Positions 25,719 to 39,100 of a DNA stretch of 64,000 nucleotides are shown piece by piece (the stretch's first letter is position 1; every line of letters begins with the position of its first letter). The stretch lies in contig NC_092676.1 of NCBI RefSeq assembly GCF_964355755.1, forward strand, positions 20,504,288 to 20,568,287, read 5' to 3'. A model generated the notes under the pieces. That model was not told where the DNA came from and searched no databases. It saw nothing but the letters and a program-made list of their open reading frames with translations. A program made the translations under genes and the position numbers. This stretch comes from Antedon mediterranea (taxonomy: Eukaryota; Echinodermata; Crinoidea; Comatulida; Antedonidae).

Positions 25719-27300
25719 TTGTTATTGTATCAAATCTTTATTATTCTTCTTCTTCTTCTTCTTCTTTCTGTACACTTTTTGTTTAACAAATATCTCAAAA
25801 AGTTAAATGTCAATGATTACCAAAATTTCACAATGTCTTTCAAATACTGTAACTTAGTCCTAATAAGCTTTTCAGCGTGATCACTCATCCGTGACAACAC
25901 GTATACGCCATTTTGTGAAATCACATTATCAATCATATCTCCATAATTCATTATCACATATTAATGAAATTCACTACATGTAAACTTCAGGTCAAGGTAA
26001 AAAATATTAGCAAATAAAAACCTGCGAGTTTCAAGGTCATGCGCATGAAATCGCGCGTTAAAATTTTAAAAAGCTCAAAATTAGGTTTTGATCAATTTAG
26101 AGCATGAATTAGGCCATATTTTTGCGTGTTTCAAAAAATTACTGCGCAAAAACACGTTTTTATGTCAAAACTGGTTACTGTAGCACAATTGACATGTGCA
26201 GAACCCATTATTCGTCTCTGCGCATGTTTATTATGCTATAGTAACCATTTATGTCAAAAAATAAAAGGGTCGAAAATCGGCCATTTTTCAAAAATTTCCA
26301 TGTACTATAGTACATGGATTTTTTCCAAAAAATTGCCAATTTTGGACCTTTTTATTTTTCGTTAAAAGTGGTTACTATAGCACAATTAACATGCGCAGAA
26401 TCCATTAGTAGACTCTGCGCATGTTTATTATGCTATAGTAACCATTTATGTAAAAAATAACCACTTTTGACATAAATGGTTACTATAGCATAATAAACAT
26501 GCACAGAGTCGACTAATGGGTTCTGCGCATGTCAATTGTGCTATAGTAACCATTTATGTCAAATATGGTTATGATAGCACAATTAACATGCGCAGAACCC
26601 ATTATTCGACTCTGCGCATATTTATTATGCAATAGTAACCATTTACGTCAAAAAATAAAAGGGTCGGAAATCGGCAATTTTTCGAAAATTTCCCTGTACT
26701 ATAGTACAGGGATTTAAAAAAAAAAAAAGGCAAATTTTCGACCTTTTATTTTTCGATAAAACTGGTTACTATAGCACAATTAACATGCGCAGAACCCATT
26801 GGTCGACTCTGCGCATGTTTATTATGCTATAGTAACCATTTATGTCAAAAAATAAAAGGGTCGAAAATCGGCTATTTTTCGAAAATTTCCCTGTACTATA
26901 GTACAGGGATTTTTTCCAAAAATGCCCAATTTTCGACCTTTTTATTTTCGATAAAAGTGGTTACTATAGCACAATTAACATGCGCAGAGTCGACTAATGG
27001 GTTCTGCGCATGTCAATTGTGCTATAGTAACCATTTATGTCAAATATGGTTATGATAGCACAATTAACATGCACAGAACCCATTATTCGACTCTGTGCAT
27101 GTTTATTATGCTATAGTAACCATTTATGTCAATAAATAAAAGGGTCGGAAATCGGCCATTTTTCGAAAATTTCCCTGTACTATAAAAAATATGGCCAATT
27201 TTCGACCTTTTTATTTTTCGATAAAACTGGTTACTATAGCACAATTAACATGCGCAGAGTCGACTAATGGGTTCTGCGCATGTCAATTGTGCTATAGTAA

Positions 27301-28203
27301 CCATATTTGACATAAATGGTTACTATATGCATGTTTATTATGCTATAGTAACCATTTATGTCAAAAAATAAAAGGGTCGAAAAAAAATGGCCAATTTTCG
27401 ACCTTTTATTTAACATGCCCAGAACCCATTATTCGTCTCTGCGCATGTTTATTATGCAATAGTAACCACTTTTGACATAAATGGTTACTATAGCATAATA
27501 AACATGCATATAGTAACCATTTATGTCAAATATGGTTACTATAGCACAATTGACATGCGCAGAACCCATTAGTCGACTCTGCGCATGTTAATTGTGCTAT
27601 AGTAACCAGTTTTATCGAAAAATAAAAAGGTCGAAAATTGGCCATATTTTTTATAGTACAGGGAAATTTTCGAAAAATAGCCGATTTTCGACCCTTTTAT
27701 TTATTGACATAAATGGTTACTATAGCATAATAAACATGCGCAGAGTCGACCAATGGGTTCTGCGCATGTTAATGGTGCTATAGTAACCAGTTTTATCGAA
27801 AAATAAAAAGGTCGAAAATTGGCCATATTTTTTATAGTACAGGGAAATTTTCGAAAAATGGCCGATTTCCGACCCTTTTATTTTTTGACGTAAATGGTTA
27901 CTATTGCATAATAAACATGCACAGAGTCGAATAATGGGTTCTGTGCATGTCAATTGTGCTATAGTAACCATATTTGACATAAATGGTTACTATATGCATG
28001 TTTATTATGCTATAGTAACCATTTATGTCAAAAAATAAAAGGGTCGAAAAAAAATGGCCAATTTTCGACCTTTTATTTAACATGCCCAGAACCCATTATT
28101 CGTCTCTGCGCATGTTTATTATGCAATAGTAACCACTTTTGACATAAATGGTTACTATAGCATAATAAACATGCATATAGTAACCATTTATGTCAAATAT
28201 GGT
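27301..28203. repeat. Direct duplication inside the hairpin array, offset 667 bp
   Basis: A stretch of about 230 bp beginning ccatatttgacataaatgg at 27301 recurs nearly identically at 27968. It shares an odd truncated module with the tatatgcatgtttattatg junction and a deleted module 2 (ggtcgaaaaaaaatggcc). A second, shorter duplication in the same array has offset about 181 bp (27600 and 27781). Confidence 0.85.
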
Positions 28204-28650
28204 TATGATAGCACAATTGACATGCGCAGAACCCATTATTCGACTCTGCGCATGTTTATTATGCAATAGTAACCATTTATGTCAAAAAATAAAAGGGTCG
28301 AAAATCGGCTATTTTTCGAAAATTTCCCTGTACTATAGTACAGGGATTTTTTTCAAAAAATGGCAAATTTTCGACCTTTTTATTTTTCGATAAAACTGGT
28401 TACTATAGCACAATTAACATGCGCAGAGTCGACTAATGGGTTCTGCGCATGTTTGTTATGCTAATCAAAATAATATTATCTACACACGTGAAGAGCTAAA
28501 ACAAGAACACGTTTTGTTGATTATCTCAAAACTTTGCTTTATGCAGTTGAGTCGTTCTTTCATTACGGGGCAGTATAGTACAGGGAAATTTCGAAAATTG
28601 ACCAAATTTCGACCCATTTATTTTTCAACATAACTGGATGAGGATAACAC

Positions 28651-29356
28651 AATATATGTTCATATATGGCAATATTTTCGCATAATAATTGAATTTTAAA
28701 AAGTGGCTATTTTAACCATGTTTCGAAAAAAAATTTCAAAAAATGACAAAATTTCAACCCTTTTATTTTTCGACATAACTAATTAATATAGCTATATAAG
28801 ATTATGATAACACAATTTATGCGCACATATGGCAATATTTTCGCAAAATTGAATTTTAAAAGTGACTATTTTGACCATGTTTTTAAAAAATCCCTGCTTA
28901 TTAAATAATGAATTGGCATACGCAGACGCCCATGATATGATCAGCGAATTTTACCTCAATATTTAATATATACATATTGTTGATATTTGGCGATTTTTCG
29001 AAAACTTTGAATTGAAAATTGTTGCACTCAAATAATCTTGCATGGTTGTATATTATACTATCCACTATCAAAACATGTTGCAGCACTAATATTTATACTG
29101 TAGGCACATTACAGAATACAAGTTTACATATTAAATATTGCTAAAATTTATTAAATAATTCTTTCGAAAAATATATTATTTTAATTTTTTACAAAGTAAA
29201 CAATATCGTATACTCAATTGTATCAAATTAATTAAAATTAAAATATATAAAATGAATTATCATCAGAACATCAGGCATTTTGCTTGTTTAGATTCTTGTC
29301 AAACATACAAAGACAAAGAAATAATGTGATTGTAAAGCAAGCAAGTGTTTTGTAGT
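28651..29356. other. Spacer with decayed copies of the hairpin modules
   Basis: Degenerate fragments of the array (cgacccttttatttttcgac-type motifs, ggcaatattttcgca) fade out by about 29000. After that the DNA is plain AT-rich. No gene is seen. Confidence 0.5.
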
Positions 29357-29562
29357 GTAGTGGAGCTGTAGCTTGGTGGTTAACGTGCTTGCTTTCCAAT
29401 CCCAAGGTCCCGGGTTCAATCCTGACCTAGTGCAGGGTTGTAACTCATGACTCTTTCAACTCCACTCCCTAAGCCTCAAATGAGACTTAGTTTATAAGCA
29501 CGATAAATTATTAAATAGTTTATCCATCCTGTAATTGGCGAGTTGAATAAAAAAAAAAAAAA
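29357..29562 (+). mobile_element. tRNA-derived SINE, family 1, copy 1, with poly(A) tail
   Basis: Starts gtagtggagctgtagcttgg with an A box around tagcttggtggttaacg and a B box ggttcaatcc at 29413-29422, in the order and spacing of a tRNA-type pol III promoter. The body carries aactccactccctaagcc and the copy ends in about 15 A residues (to 29562). The same head and the ctccactccc body motif recur at 44726, which defines a family. Confidence 0.82.
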
Positions 29563-30077
29563 GTACTGTATATCATAAACAATATCATGTAGAATGTATT
29601 TAATTATAATACTGCATATACTCTATACTAACAATAATTTTTGGCGTAGTGACTTTTACTGCAGTCATCTGAGCAGTGAAATACAAAAAGCATTCCCGTT
29701 TCACGGAGTGATATCTTTTGCACTGGATTTTTCAGCTAGGAAAAACCGTCTCTTTTGCTGGACAAGAGGGAATAGGTGAAGCTCACCATTAACTTAATTC
29801 TCCTGGTAAGGGAAAGGTACTGGGCTGTTTGAACAGCCACTTGGTTATGAATAAAGTATCCTATTAATGCTGTTCAAGTCATTCATCACACAGATTTAAT
29901 TATGTCCATTGAGATTTTGATAACTGGTGTAAAACACATCTAGCAATCTGCTGCTGTACCAAAACCACTAACTGTTATCTAGTACAGACTACTTGATGTT
30001 GCAAAGAACTGATTTGAGGAAGATTGTTGGACTCTGCTTTCTTCCTCTCTTCATGTTCTTACAGGAATATAATACTG

Positions 30078-30083
30078 TTTATT
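30078..30083 (-). terminator. Possible poly(A) signal of the CH-ankyrin gene
   Basis: AATAAA on the minus strand about 20 nt after the stop codon at 30103. It is very close to the stop but could serve a short 3' UTR. Unproved. Confidence 0.3.
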
Positions 30084-30102
30084 CATCTCTATATAACTCT
30101 TT

Positions 30103-33100
30103 TCAATATGTTAGAAAGCCTGTAGACTTCAGTGGTGGTAAAATGCCTAGTCTGGCATGTCTCAACTCTAAGCTGGCAGTTGTTGGTAATGTATGTTGTA
30201 AGTAAGAAGCTTTAGGCCGTTGGTGGTGGGTTGAAGCGTGTAACAACATTCGATGATTACGTGGTGGGCCCTTAACTTTATTAGTAATAGCACGAACTAG
30301 GTCTCGTGCATGCTTCAAACTGTAGGCTATCAAAAGAAGAAACAAAATAATCAGTATGACAAGAGCTATTGTATGAAGACAACTATCCCTAATGATAGTT
30401 AAATTACACGCACCCTTTACTGTGTTATTAACCTCATTTATTTATTTATACCTTTTAATCTTGCTTTAACTTCATCTGTAAAAAACCCACATTCTAACCA
30501 GTCATCAAAATCTACGATGCAGTCAAATGGTGTAGTACCTTGCTTGTTCCTGTGCCGAATATTTGCACCTATGATATAAACAAAACATAGAGTTAAAATT
30601 GAAATTATCCCACACAGGTGACAAGAGTTTTATATATACAGTATAAATAATATTGTACAAAAAGTAATACACTCCCCTTCAAAATTGAAGTAGTTTTAAC
30701 ATAATCATAGTAGAACACAAATTTTGGGGGACCTATTCTGGGGATACTCCTATTAAATGTGACACCCTCCCATCAAACGAATTGTTTTAACACTACAACC
30801 AACTAGTTAGGGTACACTTTGTTGGGTTCTGAAGATGTCTCTTTAATATGTGCTCTACTCAAATTCTTAATGACAATAATAATGATTGTTCTTAGCTTAC
30901 CATTTGCTAACAGTACACTGGTTGCAAACTGGTTGTTAGCTTGTGTTGCAAAGAACAATGGCGTACAATTGTCATCATTTACAGCATCTACCTCAGCGCC
31001 ATACTGCAATAAAAGTCCCATGATATCACTTGACCCTCCTAACATCCCTGCTGCATAATGGAGCGGTCTAAAATTACAAAAGTAATTAATATAAAAGTGA
31101 AGATATGACAGTGTTGACAATAATTACTATGTATTATATATCTGTAAATAAGAAACAACTTACGTGTTTCCACCAGGATATCGTTGGTCTAAATCAGCCC
31201 CTTGCTCAAATAAGAACTCAATTAACTCCAGGCATCGTTTACTAAAAAATAAAGTTTGATACTCCACTCTACACATCTATGCCATTTTCCTTTCAAAGGG
31301 TGTCCATATTGGGAATAATGACATATGTAGAGTCTATACAGGTAGGGATCTCACAAAATAGACTACTAATATTCATAAAGGCATAATAGTAAAAATTACC
31401 CATATAGAATTTATATGATAATCTACATGCTTTATAGTCTAACTTTAAGAACTACAAAACTGCATTAAAATACAAAAAAAATGATTATTGACATTGCATA
31501 TATAAGACAGCCAACATCAACTTAAATAGTGGCAGGTGGGAATGGCAATAAAGACACAGCTATAACTTACTATAAGTATTACTTTTTGACATTAATAGGA
31601 CAATGTAAAGTAAATGAAAAGAATAAGGTGTATGGTAACGAAGAGAGAGATAAGAGACAATCAAGGGAGTAACCTGGTTGCATAATTACAAATAAACATG
31701 TAGAGATGTGTTGGTGTTGTTCGATTATCTTATAAAAATAAATTAATAAAAAATACCTTTGTATTTGTTCTGTCAATATACGATGTACCAACACATCTTG
31801 TTCATTATCTTTGAACGTGAACCCATTCTCTACAAGCCATTTGGCACAGTCTAAGTAATCATTAGCCAAGGCAAGGTGTGGCAGACTTGGAGGTATCAAT
31901 GGGTCTTCTTCCTTGATTGAGGCTAGCATAGTGCCATCTGTATCCATTCCAAGAAGGTACTCGATGGCATCAATACGGCCTTGCATGGCACAGCAATGCA
32001 GGGCTAGCAGTCCTTGGTTATTTCGGTGAATTAGACTGATGTTGTGTACCATCTAAGTAGAAGAGAAATTGAGAAAAGCAAATTTATTTCAGTACTTCAG
32101 TATTTTTTAGCTTCCAGGATTATCCTGGGTTTGCTATCTTTATAATGATTAAAACGTGGGTATAATTATACAAGTTCAATTTTCTAATGAAAATAGAAGT
32201 ATAACGTAGGCATTGTTTAAAGGTTTGCATGGTGAATAAACACTAGCATTATCTAGTTTGGGGTGGTACACCATATACGGTACACAGAAAGAAGAACTGA
32301 CAGTCACAATAGCATATAGGAAATTATGGAGGAATCTAGTTATATAAGTACGGGTATGTCCCGAACTAAGTAAGTAAGTATTCGGTACACCTTACTTTAT
32401 AAGAAAAATGCCTTACTAGTGTTTCTAGACAGTCTATTTCTGTTGCTTTGCTAGCTTCTCCGTAGCATTTGACATGAAGAGTTGTATTACCTTCTCCATC
32501 TGTGGAGTTTATGTCTGCTCCATTCTCCAACAAGATCTACCAAAACAATATTTGAACATCATATTTGAGTAAATTATATAACCAACTAAGTTTATATAAA
32601 TATACAATCTATCTACTGTACTCCAAGTAATTTATTTATTAAATGTCTTTGTTTTCCTTCTATCTGCATATGGTGTTAGTTATTTATTGCACATTTTTTA
32701 AATTTAATTTGTAATTTTCTATTATCATATACTAGATCTAGGTCGTTTATTTGTATATGTGTTTATATATCTAACAGTATCCACATTCATAGTAACAAAT
32801 TTGAGATTCAAATGAAGACCAAAAATGTTTAATACATATTTACAGTATTGTCAAAGTATTGAAATACTATATCTAAAGGTTTTAAGTTTATCCCCAAGGA
32901 CCCATAAATTTACCTACTTGTGTTAAACCAAATATAAGATATTTTATTATACCAAAATTAATACTAAATGTTTATTACTAACCTTTATGGTGATGGCATT
33001 GTTAGCACGATGTAATGGAGTTGCACCCTTATAGTCATGCAAGTTCACATCCACTCTTTCTTTCAGTAACTCTTTGACAACAGCGATGGCACCAAAATAT

Positions 33101-36100
33101 GTTGCAGTGTGTAGCAGAGTACTGCCATTGATACATCTGTACAAATTAGAAGGAAGAGTAGTAGGAAATTACAATGAAAATTAACACAAAATCTTAAAAC
33201 AATCTCGAAATAAGTCATGTCTTGGGTACATCAGTTGATAACATGTTAGTTGATAACATGCTAGTTAATAACATGCTAGTTGATAACATGCTTGTTGATA
33301 GCATGCTACTTGATAACATGCTAGTTGTTCATAACCAGTACCGTTGTAATAATTTTACGATCATTCGTATAAAATATCTTAAAGGTCAAGAGACTGATCC
33401 CATACTATTAACCCAGATTGCCTAATTTGTAACACAGTGTGCAATGAAACATCTGTAAACAAGTTACCTGCTGCGTAAGCTGGAGAAGCGACGTACACCA
33501 GTCACATGATCTTCAACCATTTTTTGTAAAAGGTCTGTGTTGCCCCTCATTAACTTTGGAATACAGGTTTGTAAATGGTCATGATATGCTAAAAAAAGAA
33601 AGAATTATCATGAACTGAGCTATATTTGTTTGCATTAATACTATTAATATAAAAATCTAAGAAACAGATGCAATGATTTCTTTATTTAAGAACTGTTAAA
33701 TTGATATAATAAACTTACAAATCAAATATTGCTTTAACTCCTCATTTCTAACTGAATCAAATGCTGTTTTACTTTGTTTATTCTTGCTAAACACGTTTGC
33801 GCCCCATTCAACGAGTAACTGAAAGAAAAATTCAAAGGTTGGATATATCTGTACTCCTTTCCAATTAACTAGGACTGATCTACACATTACATTAGGTGAA
33901 ATATAATGCAATTAGTAGAGTCTATACAGTTAGGATCTCACAAAATATATCAGATTGTCTTACCTCGGCTGTGTTTTCGTGTGTGTCCTAAACAAAGATG
34001 AAAAATAATAAATTATTATGGAATATAATTTAGCATTATGATAAACATGTAAATGTAGTGCATTTGACCAATGACAGCATGTTCTACAAAACAAATGAAT
34101 ATGAAACTAAAACCAAAATGAATAGGCAATATGAGGTTACAAGTGAGCGAGTTCAAACCTAAAATATGAAGTGTTCAAATAATGATTAACAATTTGTCTG
34201 ATTCTGGAAAACCACAACTCTTGGACCTGTGCAATGAACATGTTTGTTGTTGAGTGAGACACACATTTTAGAAACAGCTTTTCATTGATTCCTTGCAGTG
34301 CAATGCCAATTACTGTGCAATTAGATCACTGATGGCATCGTATTTAAGAAATAGTATTCAAGAAATCTTCCAGTATTACATGGTAAACATGTAAACTTTC
34401 TCCATGGAGATCAGCGAGCGTTCAATACATATTAAAAATACCCAACATGTTCATTGCGTCAGGTGGAATTGAAATTCTGTTGCCAATACGTTCTGGTTGT
34501 AGATGAATATCCATCACAAACAACACAACAAGCTAAAATGAAAGGAGGTGAAAAAAGGCAGGCAGGAGATGTAATATGACCATGTGTTCACTATGGGATA
34601 AAACAACACACAGCATAAACCCCATCACCTTATTATTCCGTTTTCTTTTATTTTTAAAGGTAGACTTATATTGATGTTCGGCACAAAGACGGAATATATT
34701 GCCATGCCGATCCCATGGGTGTATCATGTGTAAACCAGTAAAGTATGTATCCTGTCCTAAGTCCTGGTAAAGTTAGTAAAAGAGAAGATTTTAGCACATC
34801 AAAAGAAGATTTAGTGTAGTAGGCCTATATTCTTTAAAGTTAAATGATCAACAATTACTTAGCGGTGATTAGTATACAAGCCTATAGCCAGGATTGTCAA
34901 GTAGGCCTAGCCCGATTACAGTATTCAAAACACTTCCACTTCTGATCTTTGGTTTATAAAAGGCACTTAACTTGGGGTGGGGGTGGGTTTGTTTGGACAC
35001 TATGAATTCCCCTGTACTGGCTATGGGCTTGATATAACATAATAAATAGTTTACTAAGATGTGTCTACTGTAAAAGCTAGTCGAAATAGCCATTCCTATA
35101 ACAATATGAGTCTGTGTAATGCAAAAAAGAATTAAACACATTGTTTATAATTAGTTTGTTAGTCACATGTAAATCATTATTATTCCTTTAAAACCAAGTG
35201 AAGAGAAAATACACCATCATCAGAAAGGTTAAGTCAAACGGCAAAATCCAAGCAACCCATTAAAATACATTATTTCTATACCATTTGTTGCGATGCATAT
35301 ACTGATGTGCCGACCTCATCACTAACACGATAAAGCTGTTCCAATGAATATAGTATAATTATAACAAAAAAGACTAAATATTATGCTGTATGAAGATTTC
35401 TGCTATTAAGTAATACAGTCAACTCTCCAGAAACCAGACTCCAAAAACACCGGAAATTTTCAGTTAACCAACATTTTCTAAGGATCTTACAATGTAATTG
35501 TAAAAAAATATAAAAAGAAGCATTTTTGACTAACACAGGCCGTCAGATTTGTTGGAGATTTCACTGTATATATACCACTGAGGCAAAACTCTCCCTTAGC
35601 AGAAATGGTCCACAGGCCTGTCAAGAGTGTCAGCCCATAAAATACACAATTGTAATTTGATTATATTAACTGCCCATCAAATACAACCCAAGGGTACTAT
35701 TAGGTCATTTACAACAAGGTCACCTGGACAGCTCATGAAAATTCCTACATGGTTTTCAGCAATTTCAGTAGTGAAGTGACTGTCACACTCCAGCTGGCCT
35801 CTCATGTGTGTCAAGATAAACAATCAGAACTCCTAAATTGTTTAAAACACAGACCAAGATTTATTACCCGGATTTTTTCAAAAACCCGGGTGAAATGGAC
35901 TGATTCTGCTAAGGGAGAGAAATGCCTAATCTTCTTCAGAAAATCCTTAAAAATGCATAGAAAGTTATAAAAAGCTTTATACATGCAAGTCTTTGAGATA
36001 ATTATGCTGTTTTTATATAAAAGAAAAATTGAAACATAGTATTTTAAGGTATAATATTAGCAAATTGTTTTATACATTATTAAAACAATTTCTGTTATTT

Positions 36101-39100
36101 TAGCTTATAATACAGTAAAAAAAAGAAGACAAATTTGCAAGTTAACTAGTACAACAACACAAACTGTTTATCAATTTTACCTGACTTATTCCTTTTGATA
36201 AGCCTTCCACAGCATTGAAGAATGGCGTTGCTCCCAAGTAGTTTTTAGTGTCAATATTGCAACCACTCTCAAGCAGATACAATGCAACATCCTAAGTAAG
36301 TAAAAGATAACAATTACTTTATATACTTTATTAAATACCACTTGGTTACGATCAGTGGCTGTGTGTGTACTAGTACACCGGGGTAACCCACTACTCGTCT
36401 CGAAAGATGTACTAGGTTCTTTAAAGTGCACACGAGCTAGATGTGTACACTGGACCTACAGTTTATAGTCCTTATCCGAGAAGACTCGTTCTACCACCAG
36501 AACCATGGAGCGAGTGAGCCTCGAACCCTTATGGGTTATGGCTACGTCTAATTACAGGTTTCCACTGTCTTAACCACTCGGCCACCCATTGGTTAGTAAT
36601 AAATTTGACTAAAGTTACATACTGCTTGCCCGAATGACCACCGAAAAGCACTGCATAATATCATCTAACCCTAGGAGGTAGGCTGAACTGAGTTTTGACT
36701 TGTTAAATGAGTCTATTATGGTCTTAAAAAGGTAAAGGCAAGAACTTACATAATTTCCATTTCTGGCTGCCATATGAAGTGCTGTGTTCAGTGTTTTCTT
36801 TTCTTTTGCATTAATAAAATTAGGTTTCATATCCTTAAAAAATACTACCAGTTTCTGGATGGTATTGAGCTCTCCCAGCTTTGCCGCTTTAAAGAACAAA
36901 TTCTCCCATGGTTGGAAGTTACCAGGGAATACTTGGTAAAGGAAGCTGCCATTATAAGAAAAACATGGAATTCTATTCATTATACTAATAATAATAATAA
37001 TAATAATATTTATTCGGTTACTCATCTTATTTAGAATTTAAAAACTTACACAGTGCCAGTTTTCATACTTTTGTTTCTTGAAAGACTTTCAAAATACATC
37101 TAAAAATGAACATTAAAGATAAATTTCTTAATATTAAAACCAAACTATCTATATGTCAACACTAACTAGTTTGACAAAAAAAAGTGTGATGTGCCCAAAT
37201 ATGGTAGTGATATGCCAAAATATGGTAGTGATATGGCATCAGTTTGACAGAGCTAGAAACGCAAAAAATTGACCTTTGAGTTAATCAGCTTTCTATACTT
37301 GTTTTCGAATGAAACTCTTTAATCACAAGGTAGGAGGGGGTTTGGTAAATATTCAAACAGCGGAAACAAAATCATTAAATGCTAACACGATCTCACACAA
37401 TTTCGCAAACCAATATAATTTGTTTCTCAAATATAGGATGCAAAACTGGGTTTCAGAATAAATGTTTACCTCATATTGCGGATAATCACTTGGATTGATT
37501 TCAAGAACCTCATGAGAAGGAAGACCAAGTATGGAACGGATTGTTGCTGGAAAAGAAATAATATTCATTCATTCATTAGAAATATCATTATGATTTATTA
37601 ATGTAATTTGCACATACTATATAGTAGCACAATATACCTAAAGTCAATTTTCTCTGAAAACCAGAAACTCTTCCAAAACCAAACTTTTCTCAAGGTCTTA
37701 AAGGTCCCAAATTCTTTGTTTACCATTAAAAACACTTTCAGACTTTCTGGAAGACCTGACATATTAGCTGTTTCTCAAACAAACTACAAAGTAACACTTT
37801 TCCTGTCCCAACAAAATAAAACAAGAAAAAATGTGTTTGTTACCTTTTGATTGACTTTTCCCCTGAGTGAAGTCGTCCATAAATTCTCCAGTATGTATAT
37901 TCTTCAGGACAATCTTGCGTTCTGGATTAACAGTCTCCCTCATCTTGCTCAAATAGAATCCAAGGCCATTTGACAAGTTTAAGTTTATCACCATCGATAA
38001 ACATAGGTCACTGATTGTGATTGACCTAAGGAAGTAAATTATACAAATCGTACAGTAATTTTTAAATATATACAAGTTCACATGTAATATAGACAAACAA
38101 TAGCAAAAAGTGTACTTACCTAGGTACGGGGAATGTGTCAAACCGTTCCTTCATCTTCTTAGAAACAATTTCCCTAGTCTAAAAAAAATAAAATATTATT
38201 AGATTACATTATTACTAATAATTTTACTGCATAGTAGCTTTTGTAGTATCCTGTTGAATATGACAAATTTGAAAAATATAATAATAACAGTAACTGTACC
38301 TCAATCTGTATTTTGTTTACATGCTCCCACCATGCCTTGCAAGCTTCAATGTCAAAGGTTATTCCAATAGTACTTTTTTCTGAAGAAAACCAAACCAAAT
38401 AGTTGAGAGAAGATGTCAGAGTAGTTCTCATAAGCTAAAAATAGCTAAAGCAAATAATTGTATTTGTTAAAATAGTATTTTACCTTGTTCATATTCTGCA
38501 ATTAAGTTTTTAAGTTCTTTCCGTCTTTTGAGCATTGTAACGTTATGTACAATTTCTGGAAAACTTTCCACCTCATGTCGAGCTGCCCTCAACAGATGAT
38601 CTAGTTCTCGCTGCAAACAAAAGTGTTATAATGTAGAATTATTTTAATTTTTACAGTAGTTTATATCAGCTACTGCTCGAGAACTTTTTTTTGATTGGCA
38701 CTGAAGTGTTTAAGGTGATGTTCTGGATAATGTTGCCAAACATTCAACAGCATAGTCAAATTAAGATAAACTTTTATAACAGAATGTTTTGCTGTTACGC
38801 CGAACAATTATTTCAATATTATTAATTAATACTCATACAATTTTAATTAAATTTAATAATGTGAACAAAACATACCAAACGTGCCAAGATACTTCTAGAC
38901 TGTCTTAGTTTAAAACCACACATGAAGTAAACACAAAATGTACTACAGATAGCCATCTCATCAGCCTGAAAATGTATAATTAGTATGATTGCAACAATTT
39001 AATTTAAAGATGTATTGTCCCCAAAAAACATGGAAAATAAAGATTAATAAAAAGAGACTTATGGTTTAAATCAGTTTTTTTCAGGTAAATAATTTGTGTA

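Larger units (their letters stand above)
25560..28650. repeat. Array of interlocking palindromes (two hairpin families)
   Basis: Two palindromic modules alternate. Module 1 is about 74 bp (example 26764-26837): ggttactatagcacaatt...catgcgcaga, a short asymmetric centre with gtcgac, then tctgcgcatgtttattatgc and tatagtaacc. Module 2 is about 100 bp: aaataaaagggtcgaaaatc, ggccatttttcgaaaattt, a perfect 20-bp palindrome ccctgtactatagtacaggg (26692, 26889, 28326), then a reverse-complement arm ending ttcgacctttttattt. A variant core ccatgtactatagtacatgg lies at 26298. I count about a dozen copies of module 1. Between 25720 and 26160 the spacer is non-palindromic. No frame encodes a recognisable transposase. 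Confidence 0.88.

Noticed and set aside
29357-29430. Functional tRNA gene
   Set aside because: A and B boxes are present but the arms do not pair into a full cloverleaf by eye, and the sequence continues into a SINE body with a poly(A) tail.
33222-33425. Plus-strand 67-codon frame with an MLVDN repeat
   Set aside because: It is generated by the 15-bp minisatellite, whose length is a multiple of three.
34436-34528. Minus-strand open segment (LVVLFVMDIHLQPERIG...) with a fair acceptor
   Set aside because: Its donor leaves a phase that would put a stop in the next known exons, and the gene closes perfectly without it.
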